From NCBI GenBank assembly GCA_963457665.1, contig OY735224.1:51556429-51620428 (forward strand): a stretch of DNA of 64,000 nt, in the 5' to 3' direction. This document shows, piece after piece, positions 9,912 to 20,002 of the stretch. Source of the stretch: Thysanoteuthis rhombus. Its lineage: Eukaryota; Mollusca; Cephalopoda; Oegopsida; Thysanoteuthidae. Below the pieces are notes generated by a model. The model was not told the origin of the DNA and ran no database searches. It saw nothing but the letters and a program-made list of their open reading frames with translations. The translations under genes were made by a program, and so were the position numbers. Position 1 is the first letter of the stretch; each line of letters starts with the position of its first letter.

Positions 9912-10350
9912 AACATGGTCTGGTTATTCACTCGATAGAAACTGTCATATAACCAACACCTTTTGGCAGCATGCTGCATCGGGGTTGATCAATAAGGAAA
10001 ATTGGGAATGGGGGGAAGGGCCATCAATGAAAAAGATACTCCTCTCACCTTTTGGTAGACAGTGACTACTAAAAAAGTTTCAGTTTTCTAAAACCAAGTG
10101 GACACAAACTGAGGGATCGATTTAGAATTAGCTTACATTGAAAACTGAACCCCCCACTAAAAAAAATGGGGGGGTGGATTTTAAAAGAACAAAATGAAAA
10201 GTTCCTTCTAGACATTATAAGAAGTAATTGTTTAAAATTTTAGCCCTCTAGCTCCATTGATGAAGCCTCTGCTTGTCATACACAAAAATCTACATAGCCA
10301 GCCAGACCAACTTGATAACTGACACCTGTGTTGACTGCAATCTGTAGTAA
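9912..10350 (+). mobile_element. Family A dispersed repeat (copy A1)
   Basis: Contains the family A order: GGTCTGGTTA, CTCGATAGAAACTGTCA, TTTTGGCAGCATGC, GGGGTTGATCAAT, a purine-rich stretch, TTAGAATTAGCTTACATTG, GCCCTCTAGCTCCATTG, CATAGCCAGCCAGACCAACTT, and a decayed tail. It is the most abundant family in the window. No open frame is conserved between copies, so it is non-autonomous. Confidence 0.8.
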
Positions 10351-10564
10351 TAGATTCAAGTTGTCGCCCTCGTAGCTCACGATAATATTATCGTATCATA
10401 AAATTCCAAGTCTCACAATTTTTCAAACAGTTGTCGGTTTTGAAAAGTCAAAAACCAAGAAACGAAAATGGAAACACCGAAAATTGAAATCAAATTATCG
10501 GTGAGTAAAAATAGACAAATTGTATTACTTCAATTTATCAAATCAGATTAGATTTTGAATCAGA

Positions 10565-10980
10565 TAGATCTGGTTAGTCACTCGATAGAAACTTTTGGCA
10601 GCATGACATGTGGGGGTAGATCAATTGGGAAAAAATAAATTGGAAAAGGGGTGATCAATGAATAAGTTACTTCTCTCATCTTCTGCTAGATGGTGATCAA
10701 CAAAAATTTTTTTTAAAAATCTGAATTTTTGAAAAACAAGCATGAATGCTGGTGGGCACAAACTAAGGGACCAATTTAGAATAAACTTAGATTGTACATT
10801 GAACCCCTTCACCCAGCCTCATTATAAATATATTTTGGTGGGAGCATTTTGAAAAGACAAAACTTTTTTTTCTTAACATAATCTAGATCCATTAGTGCAG
10901 CCCATGTTCCTTGAATAGCCGGCCAACAGCACTTAAAAACTGAAGAAACCTATGTTGACAGTCTTGGTTGAATGTTTCTA
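10565..10980 (+). mobile_element. Family A dispersed repeat (copy A2)
   Basis: Head ATCTGGTTAGTCACTCGATA, body GGCAGCATGACATG, GGGGTGATCAATGAATAAGT, GGGACCAATTTAG, tail GAAGAAACCTATGTTGACAG and the terminal TGTTTCTA. Same orientation as A1, ~200 bp away. The 63-codon antisense frame at 10621-10812 is internal repeat sequence. Confidence 0.85.
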
Positions 10981-11394
10981 AAAGACAGGTAAACTATTTT
11001 ACTTCAATTTATTAAACGAGCAGATTTCAAATCAGATAATTCTGGTAGTCACAAAAAACAATAAATAATACGAGTCATAAGTCAAAAGATATACAAAAAG
11101 TTTATTGTAAATGAAACTTGTCAAAATCAACTAGTTTTCGTGCTCAGAAAAAACACCATTGTGTGTGGTTGTGTCAAACTATTTCCCTCGTCTTTTCCAT
11201 TCATTTTCTGCAATGTTTGAGGCCTGAGGCTACGTGTGTGGAATATTATGAGAAATAATCAACACGGATGAGGAAAATAGTCAAACTGAATCACGTACCG
11301 CAATTGAAACATCTCATCAAATAAAATTTAAGCGAGAAGCATTTTCAGATTCATAATGAAGGGTCTTTTTTCTCTCCAATGATAAGAAAGAATC
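10981..11394. other. Unassigned AT-rich sequence
   Basis: No gene, RNA or repeat recognised. Confidence 0.45.
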
Positions 11395-12245
11395 ATTCAC
11401 AGATCAGTGAGCAGTAAGGTATCTAGGTGCATAAGCAGACAGACAGTCAGACAGAGAGTCATTTGGTGAATTATGATAAGATCATTTATTGCATTATATG
11501 AATATCATCAGTCTTTTAACGTCCGTCATTGGACATAGACCTTCCCTGGGATTTGCCATATTTCTCTATCATGGACATTGCAGAGCCAGTATTTTCTGAA
11601 TTTGTTGAGTTTGTCTCTCCATCTTGTATTCTGTCGGCTTTGGTTTCGCATGTGATCTACGGGGGATCTATGTTGTGAGTCGTGATGTCCATCAGTTGTC
11701 TGCCATTCTTGCAACATGGCCTGCCCATTGCCATTTGAGTTTTTTTTATAGTTCCTATGATGTCTCAGACTCCAGTTTTCTTCCTTATATACTGTGCTGT
11801 CTTGTGATCTCTACATGTGAGGTTGAGCATGATTCTCTCATGCGCACGTTGCATGGTTCTCAGTTTGCGGGTTTGTCTCTTGGTTAGGTTCCATGTTTCA
11901 GCTCCATAAGTGACTATCGTTGTCTACTTTTCTTTCTAGGATTACTAGGATCGTCTGGTTTTTGAAAGTTGAGCTTGCTCTGCTGAAGGCTTGCCATCCT
12001 AGGGTTATTCTTCACTTGATTTCCTCTTCTTTTGACGATCTCATGGAGAATTTTATTTTCACATTTTTTGAAAAGTAATTAGAGCATTATTCAAAAGTCT
12101 ATTATTAAGGTTTTTAGAGTTGGATATTTTTTTTGGAACGAATAGGTTTAATTATCTAATCAACAAATTTTTATCTAACGAGGCATTTTGTGGAATGGTT
12201 TGTCCTCATTAAGAGATATACGATTATTTTCAATAAGAACAGTGA
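11395..12245 (-). mobile_element. Family G Tigger/pogo-like MITE interrupted by an RTE fragment
   Basis: 11395-11500 (CTAGGTGCATAAGCAGACAG, TTTGGTGAATTATGATAAG) and 12065-12200 (TATTATTAAGG, GGTTTAATTATCTAATCAAC, TTTTATCTAACGAGGCATTT) are the two halves of one antisense family G copy, judged against 50630-51060. The RTE 3' fragment at 11505-12060 sits between them, so the LINE inserted after the MITE. Confidence 0.7.
11505..12060 (-). mobile_element. RTE-clade LINE 3' end, reverse transcriptase C-terminal remnant (R1)
   Basis: On the minus strand the translation, with frameshifts, gives pieces of the C-terminal segment of RTE-type LINE polyproteins: KWQWAGH-like, WTS..TT.IPRDHMR and NTRWRDKLNKFRKYW, followed by the DREIW..GKVYVQ end motif. 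This segment follows the RT palm in RTE/BovB-type elements. Many stops and shifts, 5' truncated, inactive. A 63-codon frame (11526-11717) is part of it. It forms an inverted pair with R2 at 12330-12672. Confidence 0.85.
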
Positions 12246-12329
12246 GGATAGGTACATAACAGATGTAAACAAGACTGTCTTTGTGTTTCCTCTCAGGGAA
12301 GGTCACACCCGGAAAGAGTTAGCCACCAA

Positions 12330-12672
12330 GTATACAGGAGAGAAAAAAATTAGACAGCACAGTATATAAAGAAGAAAACGGGAGTTCAAGACATCATAAA
12401 ATCTATTAAAACACTCAAATGGCAATGGGCAGGCCATGTTGCAAGGATGACAGACAACCGATGGACATCACGACTTACAACATAGATCCCCAGAGATCAC
12501 ATGCGGAACTGAGGCTGACAAAATACAAGATGGAGAGATGAACTAGACAAATTCAGGAAATACTGGCTCTGCGATGCCCATGATAGAGAAGTGTGGTGGA
12601 GCCTGGGGAAGGTCCATGTCCAACGACAGACATTAAAAGACTGATGATGATGATCATGATGATGATGATGAT
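12330..12672 (+). mobile_element. RTE-clade LINE 3' end with (GAT)n tail (R2)
   Basis: The sense-strand translation in mixed frames reads like TAQYIKKKTGVQDIIKSI, LKWQWAGHVARMTDN, and RWRDELDKFRKYWLC. It is followed by the 3' sequence TCCATGTCCAACGAC and a (GAT)n/(GATGAT)n tail at about 12640-12680. A simple-repeat tail is usual for RTE elements. Truncated at 5'; an in-frame stop interrupts the TT-IPRDH region. Confidence 0.85.
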
Positions 12673-12827
12673 GATGATGAAATTCATATAAGATGTAAAT
12701 AATGCAGTAGAAGATCTGATCATAATTCACCAAATGACCTATCGATAGAGAGCAGTTCGAAACTTGGTGAATCTTTATCAAGGAAATGACTGTGCCTTAA
12801 TAAAGTGATGCCTTTTGACTTGGCTGC
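12673..12827 (+). repeat. Short family G-like flank completing an inverted repeat
   Basis: ATTCATATAAGATGTAAATAATG and GATCATAATTCACCAAATGAC are the reverse complement counterpart of TTTGGTGAATTATGATAAGATC..AATATCAT at 11463-11510. The palindrome made by R1 and R2 therefore includes their flanks. Confidence 0.65.
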
Positions 12828-13022
12828 ATCATCAAATCACTGCGACCCCCACAGAAGGTCTGCCCGACCGGATAACCAAGTGGGATACAGATTTCCCTCA
12901 CTAGGCTCATCTGTGTTTATCTATCCACATATTTGTGTGTTCCTGGTCACAATTTTAGGGCTACAACCTTGAAAATTTGCATGAGTACACCATTAAGCAC
13001 CATCTTAAAACATTTTTTTCCA
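12828..13022 (+). mobile_element. Family D fragment (D5)
   Basis: CAAATCACTGCGACCCCCAC, CCGACCGGATAACCAAGTGG, GTTCCTGGTCACAATTTTAGG and TTGCATGAGTACACCATTAAG match the left part of family D. It ends before the GGTCTCTATGG box, with no minisatellite. Confidence 0.7.
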
Positions 13023-13319
13023 TTTTTGTCTATGTCTTCAAAAACACTAGAGAGGACCTTGTTCATAACCCAAATCTCTAACAACTTAGCTATATCACTT
13101 GGACTCGGAACCCTTTCGTTAGGAATTGTTCTCACGTCAAGCCTTGACAATAATTTTTGAATGTCTCCAGAGGAGTAGTTGTTTGGACCTCACCCTTATA
13201 TTAATACCCCCATGTCTACAAAAAAAAGTAGAGAGAACATGGTTCATAAACCAAAGCTGTAACAAGCCGTGTTTTCAAGTCTATAATCCTGGCTTCAGCT
13301 ATCGAATCACTGTTACCCT
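13023..13319. repeat. Diverged ~184-bp direct duplication
   Basis: The block TAGAGAGGACCTTGTTCATAAC at about 13050 recurs as TAGAGAGAACATGGTTCATAAAC at about 13230, with similar flanks. Short open frames here (for example 12933-13160) run across repeat boundaries and are not supported as genes. Confidence 0.5.
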
Positions 13320-13895
13320 ATAAACGGCCCAAACAATGGGCTAGAGATTCTTCTCTTTTTGAGTGACTGTGTCTATGTGGAAGTATTTATGTTTCCCCTG
13401 ATGCTCTTGTTTACATTTTGGGGGCACCATCTACAAACTTCTCCCGACCCCCAAGTACTTCTTGGGTCTCTATGGTTATTTTGGACCAACAATGTCCAAA
13501 TCTCGTGCAGGTATTTTTTTTTAGATGATTTTAGACAAACGATCTATTTACGGGCTAAGGTGATTCGTTTATGCAAGGTAGGGATATTCAATTTATTTCT
13601 ATTAGACGAAGTTTCATGAACCATTATTTTCATTTTTCTATCTTCTGACTCCTTTTAAAGTTCATCTTGTTTCACTGGTTGCTTTTTAGAGCAACTTTTG
13701 CTCAGACCTGATTTCCCTTAGGCAGTGAGCAAACCCTGCTTCCCGGCTGAGCCTTGAATCCTCAGCTCGATTGTTAGAGCAGGTATCAACGGTATTCGTT
13801 AGATAATTTTTTTGATGAAAGATCAATTTCTTTAGATAACTTTAAAAAAAAAAATGAATGATCCATTCTGGTACACGTGTGGCTATCACAGTGTT
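13320..13895 (+). mobile_element. Family D element without an array (D4), in two pieces
   Basis: 13320-13592 carries GGCCCAAACAATGGGCTAGAG, GGTCTCTATGGTTATTTTGG and CAATGTCCAAATC, then a single minisatellite-like unit (TTAGATGATTTTAGACAAACGATCTATTT) and the terminal GGGCTAAGGTGATTCGTTTATG. A second end-like piece at 13795-13895 has one more unit and TTCTGGTACACGTGTGGCTAT. It shows the 'empty' state of the locus that is expanded in D1-D3. Confidence 0.65.
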
Positions 13896-14169
13896 TCGTT
13901 CGTTCGAGGTACGGATATCGCCTGATAGTTCTGTGTTGGACTGCTCTGATGCAAAGAGTTTTTACGCTGACACGAGTTCTTTAATACTATTTCTAGACTC
14001 TGTTGTCTGCCTCAGCACACCATACCAAAGATGGTTTGGATCAGGTTTCGGGGCAAGTTTGCCTGAAAATGCAAACGCATGCTGACATGTTAAAATGTTG
14101 AGTATTAGTTTACATTGTTGGTTTAGTTTTACGCGGAGCTTTTACAAGAAGAGCACATATATATATTAA

Positions 14170-14515
14170 AAAAGCACTCGTCAGAAACCGTCACTTTTGG
14201 CAGCATGCCGTGTTGGGGGTGATCAATGAAAAAAATTGATTGACTCGTATTTTGTAAGGCAGTGATCATTGAAAGAAGTCTGAATTGAAAAAACAAAAAC
14301 AAAAACAAAACAAAAAAACAAGCATGAATGCTGCTGGGCATAAAATAGTGATCAATCAAGCATGAAGTTACATTGCAAATTGAATTGTCCCCCTCCACCA
14401 AAAAACCTAAAGAAACCATATTTCTAGACATAAGGGGTAAAAGATGAAATTTTCAGGCCTCTAGCTCCTTTGGTGTGTGTTACATATATAGCCAGCCAAC
14501 CATGATTGTATATAT
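14170..14515 (+). mobile_element. Family A dispersed repeat (copy A3, 5' part)
   Basis: Has CAGAAACCGTCACTTTTGGC, GGGGGTGATCAATGA, GTAAGGCAGTGATCATTGAA, CCCTCCACCAAAAAACC, CTAGACATAAGG and GGCCTCTAGCTCC. An antisense 100-codon frame across it reads simple sequence only. Confidence 0.75.
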
Positions 14516-14529
14516 AAATATATGAAAGT

Positions 14530-14660
14530 GGAAAAAAAAAAAAAAAAAATCCTGGATCCACCCCAAGATTTAATCAATTCATCCTTACTCTATGGCCCAC
14601 TCTTCCACAAAATTTCATAGCAATTCATTGAGAACTTTCAAGAGAAATCATATGAACAGT
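14530..14660 (+). repeat. Family O tail-like repeat
   Basis: CCTGGATCCACCCCAAGATT, CACAAAATTTCATAGCAATTC and CATTGAGAACTTTCAAGAG follow the wording of a repeat tail common in animal transposons (xxCACAAAATTTCATxxAAATTCATTGAGAACTTTxxG). It interrupts the family A copy. Other copies: 30805-30905, 37540-37830, 51305-51400, 51725-51800. Confidence 0.6.
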
Positions 14661-14684
14661 CGATTATTTTTTTTTTTAAAAAGA

Positions 14685-14842
14685 AAAAGGTTTTTCTCGA
14701 CATAATGAGTAAATGTTAAAAATTTCAGCCCTCTAGCTCCATTGGTGCCATCAAAAGAAAGACAAAGCATACATAACCAGCTGGACTGACTTGAAAACTG
14801 AAGAAACCTATCGCGACAGTTTTGGTTTACAGTTTCTAATTA
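14685..14842 (+). mobile_element. Family A 3' part
   Basis: CTCGACATAATGAGTAAATG, CAGCCCTCTAGCTCCATTGG, GACTTGAAAACTGAAGAAAC and terminal GACAGTTTTGGTTTACAGTTTCTA. It repeats the GCCCTCTAGCTCC box already present in A3, so this is either a second copy or a duplication around the family O insertion. Confidence 0.75.
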
Positions 14843-14869
14843 ACAATGAAACACCATCTTAGTTAAACA

Positions 14870-15060
14870 TAGTCTGCTCAGACGGTGTAACTATTAGCAT
14901 GTCTTTCTCACACGCAGAAGGATTGTGGAAAAAAACTCTTCAATAAGACGAATCTACCTATGCACTCAGCAGCAAACTGAGAACACCCTAACCTGTGCGA
15001 TTGGGCTGGAATAAATAGGGACTGGAGTCATGCCCTCCCCTATTGTGGCGAAACGAGAGA
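14870..15060 (+). mobile_element. tRNA-derived SINE S2 (copy 2, decayed)
   Basis: TATTAGCATGTCTTTCTCAC (A-box region), TGCACTCAGCAGC, and CCTAACCTGTGCGATTGGGC follow the S2 order. The B-box region is deleted. Confidence 0.65.
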
Positions 15061-15724
15061 GAGGAGCCTTCGGGTTGCCTCCGACTGCCTTGTGCAGTCC
15101 AGTGTCTGACTTTCTTTGACTTTAAACTCAGCCATGTCGAGTAATTTAATTACAGATACATGGATACATATTCAAATGCAGGTTAATCCTGCTTTGGGCG
15201 ATTAATTTGTTCCAGTTTTTTCTCGTGTCATGATGGATGTGTGTTAAGCAATTAATAGAATCGATGGGAATGATTTCAACGAATGCCGTCCTTCCAGCGC
15301 GTCAATGAGGACGTCAAAATGTGTTTTAAAAATTACTCTAAACTGCATATAATGCCTAACATGTTGATGTTTATAAAATAAAAAATCATAGTTTCCATTT
15401 ATTCAGTGATAATATCATTACTTGACTTTTTCTTGATTTTTCAAAAAATATTCGTCCGAAGCTGACTGTACTTATTTTCACGACTTTTGCTAATTTTCTT
15501 TCCAAATATTTGTCCAAAGCTGACTGTGGTGATTTTCATAACTTTTTCTAAATTTGAAAAAAAAAAAAATTGTCCCTTTTCCTTTTTTTCCCCTTCATAA
15601 TACGATTTCCGATAGCTCACAATCGCGTTTTTCAAAAATCCTGCATGTGTGTGTACACATGTGGTTTTACATAACTATTCCTCCATGTGTTTAGAAGCGT
15701 TTTGTCTGCCTCCATAGGACTACA
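15061..15724. other. Unassigned; contains a ~66-bp direct duplication
   Basis: At 15450-15545 a unit with AATATTCGTCCGAAGCTGACTGT is repeated as AATATTTGTCCAAAGCTGACTGT. Otherwise AT-rich without a gene. The 64-codon antisense frame at 15441-15635 is made of the duplication and a poly-T run. Confidence 0.5.
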
Positions 15725-16000
15725 AGCCAGAAGGCATTTTTTGTAGACATAATAAGAAATTTTTTAGCCCTCTCACTCCATTGGTGTGGTCTGGATGTGT
15801 AGTGCATACATACATAGCCAGCCAGGCTAACTTGAAAACTGTGGAAACCTATGTAGACAGTTTTGGTCTCTGATCACTGAAACACCATAAAAGGCCCACC
15901 AGACCAATCAGCCAAGAGAACTACAGATTCTTCTCACTTTGCTCTTTGGTATATATGGGTGTGTGTCTTCTGGTCACATTTTAGGGGTTACAAATCTTGT
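15725..16000 (+). mobile_element. Family A tail joined directly to family D head
   Basis: Family A 3' sequence (CATACATAGCCAGCCAGGC, GAAACCTATGTAGACAG, TTTTGGTCTCTGAT) runs without a break into family D (CACTGAAACACCATAAAAGG, CCAGACCAATCAGCCAAG, CTGGTCACATTTTAGGGG). The same junction exists in opposite orientation at about 17470-17525. Confidence 0.75.
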
Positions 16001-16459
16001 TCTCCCCTTTTTAACCTCATTTTGATTTTTTTGTTTGTGGCCCACGTGTATATCATGTCTTATAAATAGAAAGTTGGCCGTTCAGGCCGATAAATCTCAG
16101 ATATTTACTCCGCCAGTAGAAAGTGATATAACAAGAATGGAATTCTAAAGATGTGTCCACCGAAAGGGGAAATGTAGACTGGAGCGGACCACGGAAATGG
16201 AAGCCTGCAGGTGATGGGGACCGCTAGAAGAGTAACTATGAATTATACGATTTATATTTGAGAATAATGATTTTACTCAATAATTCAATGCTTCTGAATG
16301 ATGATGGCGGAATTTGGTTGAGAAGAATTGGTTGGAAAAAAAAAAAGGATAAGTGATTATTCTTTGATGACATCAGTTCATGAGGGACAGACAAATCCCC
16401 TTACAGGGATGTGTGTGTGAACACATCTAAAAAACAATGACAATACATACATAACATGC
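16001..16459. other. Unassigned sequence with a decayed duplicate near 18100-18260
   Basis: GTCCACCGAAAGGGGAAATG, GAGTAACTATGAATTATACG and ATGCTTCTGAATGATGATGG resemble, in order, pieces at 18145-18260. No gene seen. Confidence 0.45.
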
Positions 16460-17490
16460 ATATATGAATTAGCACAGCCCAACCTTGAGCCAGAACTAAC
16501 CATCTGAAATTATCTGAAAAATACAACTTTCTATCTAAAAATTATCTAAAAAAATACTTTCTATCAAAAATTATCTGTAAGATTGATTTTTTATAAAAAT
16601 ATCTGAAAGATGGATCTTTTGTCTGAAATTATCCATAAAAGTAGATCTTTTATCTAAAATTATCTATAAAAATAGACCTTTTATCTAAAATTATCTATAA
16701 AAATAGACCTTTTATCTAAAATTATCTATAAAAATAGACCTTTTATCTAAAATTATCTATAAAAATAGACCTTTTATCTAAAATTATCTATAAAAATAGA
16801 CCTTTTATCTAAAATTATCTATAAAAATAGACCTTTTATCTAAAATTATCTATAAAAATAGACCTTTTATCTAAAATTATCTATAAAAATAGACCTTTTA
16901 TCTAAAATTATCTATAAAAATAGACCTTTTATCTAAAATTATCTATAAAATAGATCTCTTATCTAAAATTATCCATAAAATAGATCTCTTATCTAAAATT
17001 ATCTATAAAATAGATCTCTTATCTAAAATTATCCATAAAATAGATCTCTTATCTAAAATTATCTATAAAATAGACCTCTTATCTGAAGTTATCTATAAAA
17101 ATAGATCTCTTATCTAAAGTTATCCATAAAAATAGATCTCTTATCTAAAATTATCTATTAAAAATAGATTTCTTATCTAAAATTATCTATAAAATAGATC
17201 TCTTATCTGAAATTATCTATAAAATAGATCTCTTATCTCAAATTATCAATGAAATAGATCTTTTATCTCAAATTATCTATAAAAATAGATCTCTTATCTA
17301 AAATCATCTATAAAAATAGATCTCTTATCTAAAATTATCTATAAAAATAGATCTTTTTATCTAAAATTTCCAATGGTTGTACCCCCCCCCCCCCCAATTG
17401 ACCAGGAGACACTTGCACATACAGAAGAGCTGATAGAGAAGAATCTGTAGCCCACTTGGCTGGTTGGTCGGCTGGGTCTTTTGTGGAGTT
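16460..17490 (-). mobile_element. Family D element with internal minisatellite (copy D3)
   Basis: Left end TATATGAATTAGCACAGCCC then GAGCCAGAACTAACCATCTG, array 16505-17368, then a C-run, CAATTGACCAGGAGACACTTG, AGAGAAGAATCTGTAGCCC and the right end CTTTTGTGGAGTTTCAGTG. Same architecture as D2 but with a different array unit. The right unique part is shortened: the GGTCTCTATGG box is gone. Confidence 0.8.
16505..17368 (-). repeat. 30-31-bp minisatellite inside family D element D3
   Basis: The unit is TAGACCTTTTATCTAAAATT then ATCTATAAAAA (31 bp), almost invariant at about 16640-16930. It then shifts to TAGATCTCTT..ATCTATAAAA units of 30 bp. Homogeneous blocks again indicate recent local expansion. 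Confidence 0.95.
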
Positions 17491-17675
17491 TCAGTGAGTA
17501 TCAGAGACCAAAACTGTCAATATAAGTTTCCACAGTTTCAAAGTTTGCCTAGCTGGCTATGTACGTATGTATGTATGTATGTATGTATGACATGTACAGA
17601 CCACTCTAATGGAGTCAGGGGGCTAAAAACTTCAACATTTATTCCTTATTATGTCTACAAAAAACGCCTCCTGGC
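17491..17675 (-). mobile_element. Family A 3' part, antisense, with (GTAT)n
   Basis: AGAGACCAAAACTGTCAATA, AGCTGGCTATGTAC, a (GTAT)n tract at 17564-17588, AATGGAGTCAGGGGGCTAAA and TTATTATGTCTAC are the reverse complement of family A's 3' half. The short frames 17464-17730 and 17676-17888 are made of this repeat. Confidence 0.75.
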
Positions 17676-18239
17676 TTGTATGCCAATGCAGGCAGACAAA
17701 CACACTTCAAAACGTATGGAGGAAACCTGAATAGCCAAGTAAAGCCACACGTGTACACACACCCACACACATCATATACACGTAACAAATGTTTTTATGT
17801 ACGTATATGTATGAAGATACACCCAGCTGCAACCGAGAGAGAGAAAGAGAGTACGCAGAGGATTGTGATTTCTACCGTCATTAATTAGATCACCATTGTA
17901 TAATCTCCAGTCTCCACCTAGTCAATTAAAAAAGCTTGACGGACATTTATTCACAGTCTATAATCCTTTCGCTAATTCCTTTTGCCATCACAGTTGATAA
18001 CCGGAAAGCAGAGAACGCATGACTCTTCCGACACCATACAATAACCAACAAGAACAGACTTCTAATGATGTGCCCCAGTATCAATGGTAGGGTGGGTCAC
18101 CCCTGAAAGGCAAACTGTGGGGACCCCTGGTAGGTAAACAGCAGACAAAGGAGGACCACCGAAAGAAAAATCGTGGATAAAGGGAAACCATGAATTATGT
18201 CTAAAAAACAATTTACATCTATAATCCCATGCTTATGAA
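17676..18239. other. Unassigned sequence
   Basis: GC is slightly higher at 18050-18130 (GGGTGGGTCACCCCTG, GGGGACCCCTGGTAGG). No gene or known repeat is assigned, apart from the weak similarity to 16150-16300. Confidence 0.45.
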
Positions 18240-18660
18240 TACTGGTGATGTAATTAAGTATCTGTCATGAGAATTGATTAAGAAAATCCCACTAGACCTA
18301 AAAAGAAGGGTTTGCAACCAATGTGTCTTATTGATAGTCAACTATGGAGCTGAAACATGGAACCTAACCGAGAGACTGACCCTCAAACTGAGAACCAGGC
18401 AACGTGTACAAGAGAGAATCATGCTCAACCTCACATGGAGAGATCACAAGACAGCATAATATATCAGAAAAAAGACAGCCGTCCAAGAAATCATTGAAAC
18501 TGTTAAAAAACTCAAATGGCAATGGGCTGGACATGTTGCAAGAATAGCAGACAACTGCTGGACACTATACATAACGTGGATCCCAGAGATCAGGCACGAG
18601 GTTGCGACTGACAGCAAGATGGCATGATGAGCTAGATAAATTTGGGAAGTACTGACTTCC
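18240..18660 (+). mobile_element. RTE-clade LINE 3' fragment (R3)
   Basis: The 61-codon open frame at 18274-18459 contains LDLKRRVCNQCVL, YGAETWNLTERLTLKLRT and MLNLTWRDHKTA. This is the conserved C-terminal part of RTE-type LINE proteins, where YGAETW and WAGHVAR are hallmarks. A stop follows, and further pieces (LKWQWAGHVARIADN, WHDELDKFGKY) continue to about 18655. 5' truncated and inactive. Confidence 0.9.
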
Positions 18661-18680
18661 TGAAAACAAAGAAAATCAAG

Positions 18681-18684
<4 letters not shown>

Positions 18685-18734
<50 letters not shown>
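18685..18734. repeat. (TA)n microsatellite
   Basis: About 25 TA dinucleotides between the R3 LINE fragment and a BC fragment. Confidence 0.95.
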
Positions 18735-18735
<1 letters not shown>

Positions 18736-18739
18736 TCAT

Positions 18740-18890
18740 AGAATATTTCCAAAGTGCAATAATTTACAAACATGAGAATCAATTGACACAAAGAAAGACT
18801 ACTTGCTCCTCTTCTTCCTCCCGCTACTACTACTACTACTACAATGAATGGTGGGCGCACTGTTGAACTTATGGTTCTTGTTTAAAAATC
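18740..18890 (+). mobile_element. Family BC 3' fragment
   Basis: ATAGAATATTTCCAAAGTGC, CATGAGAATCAATTGACAC, GACTACTTGCTCCTCTTCTTC, a (CTA)n stretch and TTGAACTTATGGTTCTTGTT match the 3' half of the repeat at 22490-22875. Confidence 0.75.
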
Positions 18891-19138
18891 GTGTTCAGCC
18901 TCATCACTCTCTCTAACATATAAAACAACTCAAATGACTTGTCAGATATAAATGAATTGTCATGAACAGAATCAAGAGTAGAATTCCATATCATATGGAA
19001 TAGTTATCTCTGAAGTGGGGATCACAGCCCCCTTTAGGGTGCTATAAAACTCAATAGGGGGGCACTGGGGGACAAGAGGCCAAAAATGCAAACCTCCTAT
19101 GCAGTGAATCACATGCCAGAAAAGCTGGTTTTATTTAT
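18891..19138. other. Unassigned sequence
   Basis: Includes GGGGATCACAGCCCCCTTTAG and GGCACTGGGGGAC, which may be MITE debris. Nothing firm. Confidence 0.35.
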
Positions 19139-19530
19139 CCAGTGGTACGTCTTTTAACGAGGACAATCCATTTCACGAAACATATCATTAAATGAAAATT
19201 AAGTTAAGTGAATAATTAAACCAATGGGATTTCGTTAACGTACTAATTACTTTCTAAACAATGTATTAATACTAAATACTAATAAACACGTAAATAATGT
19301 TGTAAATAAATGAATAATCTATTGATAATTCACTAAATGTCCACCCGTCTGTCTGAAACTAAGCACCTAGATGCTAGATAAGAATCTAGATAGTTCGGAA
19401 TGAAATCTAGATGATTCTAGATAATCTCATCATCAAATCTCAAAGTTTGTTTTTCTCTCTCTCTGACTGAATATTTTGCTAGGAGATTTTTCGGTATTTA
19501 GGACCTCTGGCTGAGTGAAATTTCGTTTTA
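19139..19530 (+). mobile_element. Family G Tigger/pogo-like MITE
   Basis: Starts CAGTGGTACGTCTTTTAACG, which closely resembles the CAGTGGTACCTCGGTTAACG-type terminus of many Tigger/pogo elements (established pattern, from memory). The body includes AATTAAACCAATGGGATTTC, AACACGTAAATAATG, AATTCACTAAATGTCCACC and AGATGCTAGATAAGAATCTAG. Other copies: 44160-44575 (+), 50625-51060 (-), 11395-12245 (-, interrupted). No transposase ORF. Confidence 0.7.
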
Positions 19531-19624
19531 AGAGTGATCAAGCACATCATTTACATTAATTATTTTTTTATCGATAAATCAAGTATTTTTAAATACTTTC
19601 ATACAGTTATAGATACTTGTTTTT

Positions 19625-20002
19625 AATTTTTAAAATATAAACTTTAATCAAAAAATTTTTTTTCTATTGAAATTCAATTTTCAATATATTGTTTTTGATC
19701 AACTCCATAGATAAGGCGGGGCACAGATGAAATATACCCCAAAGTCCGAAAAGTTTACAGAGTTCGAAGATTCAAACATATTCCTTATATCTCGAAAAAA
19801 CACTTTTAAAAAACATTCCTCCATCAAATAAAATAAAAGTGGGGAGAAAATTATATATAATTTTCTTAATTTTTAAAATAAAAGCTTAAATTGAAAAATG
19901 TTTTTTTTCTATTGAAATTCAATTTTCAATCGATCATTTTTTACCAACTTCTTATGTCTCGAAAAAACATTTAAAAAAAAAAATTCCACCACCAAATAAG
20001 TT
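19625..20002. repeat. ~240-bp imperfect direct duplication
   Basis: The block TTCTATTGAAATTCAATTTTCAAT and the downstream TCTCGAAAAAACA..TTTAAAAAA..ATTCC.CCA.CAAATAA occur at about 19663-19830 and again at about 19907-19998. Non-coding. Confidence 0.7.
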
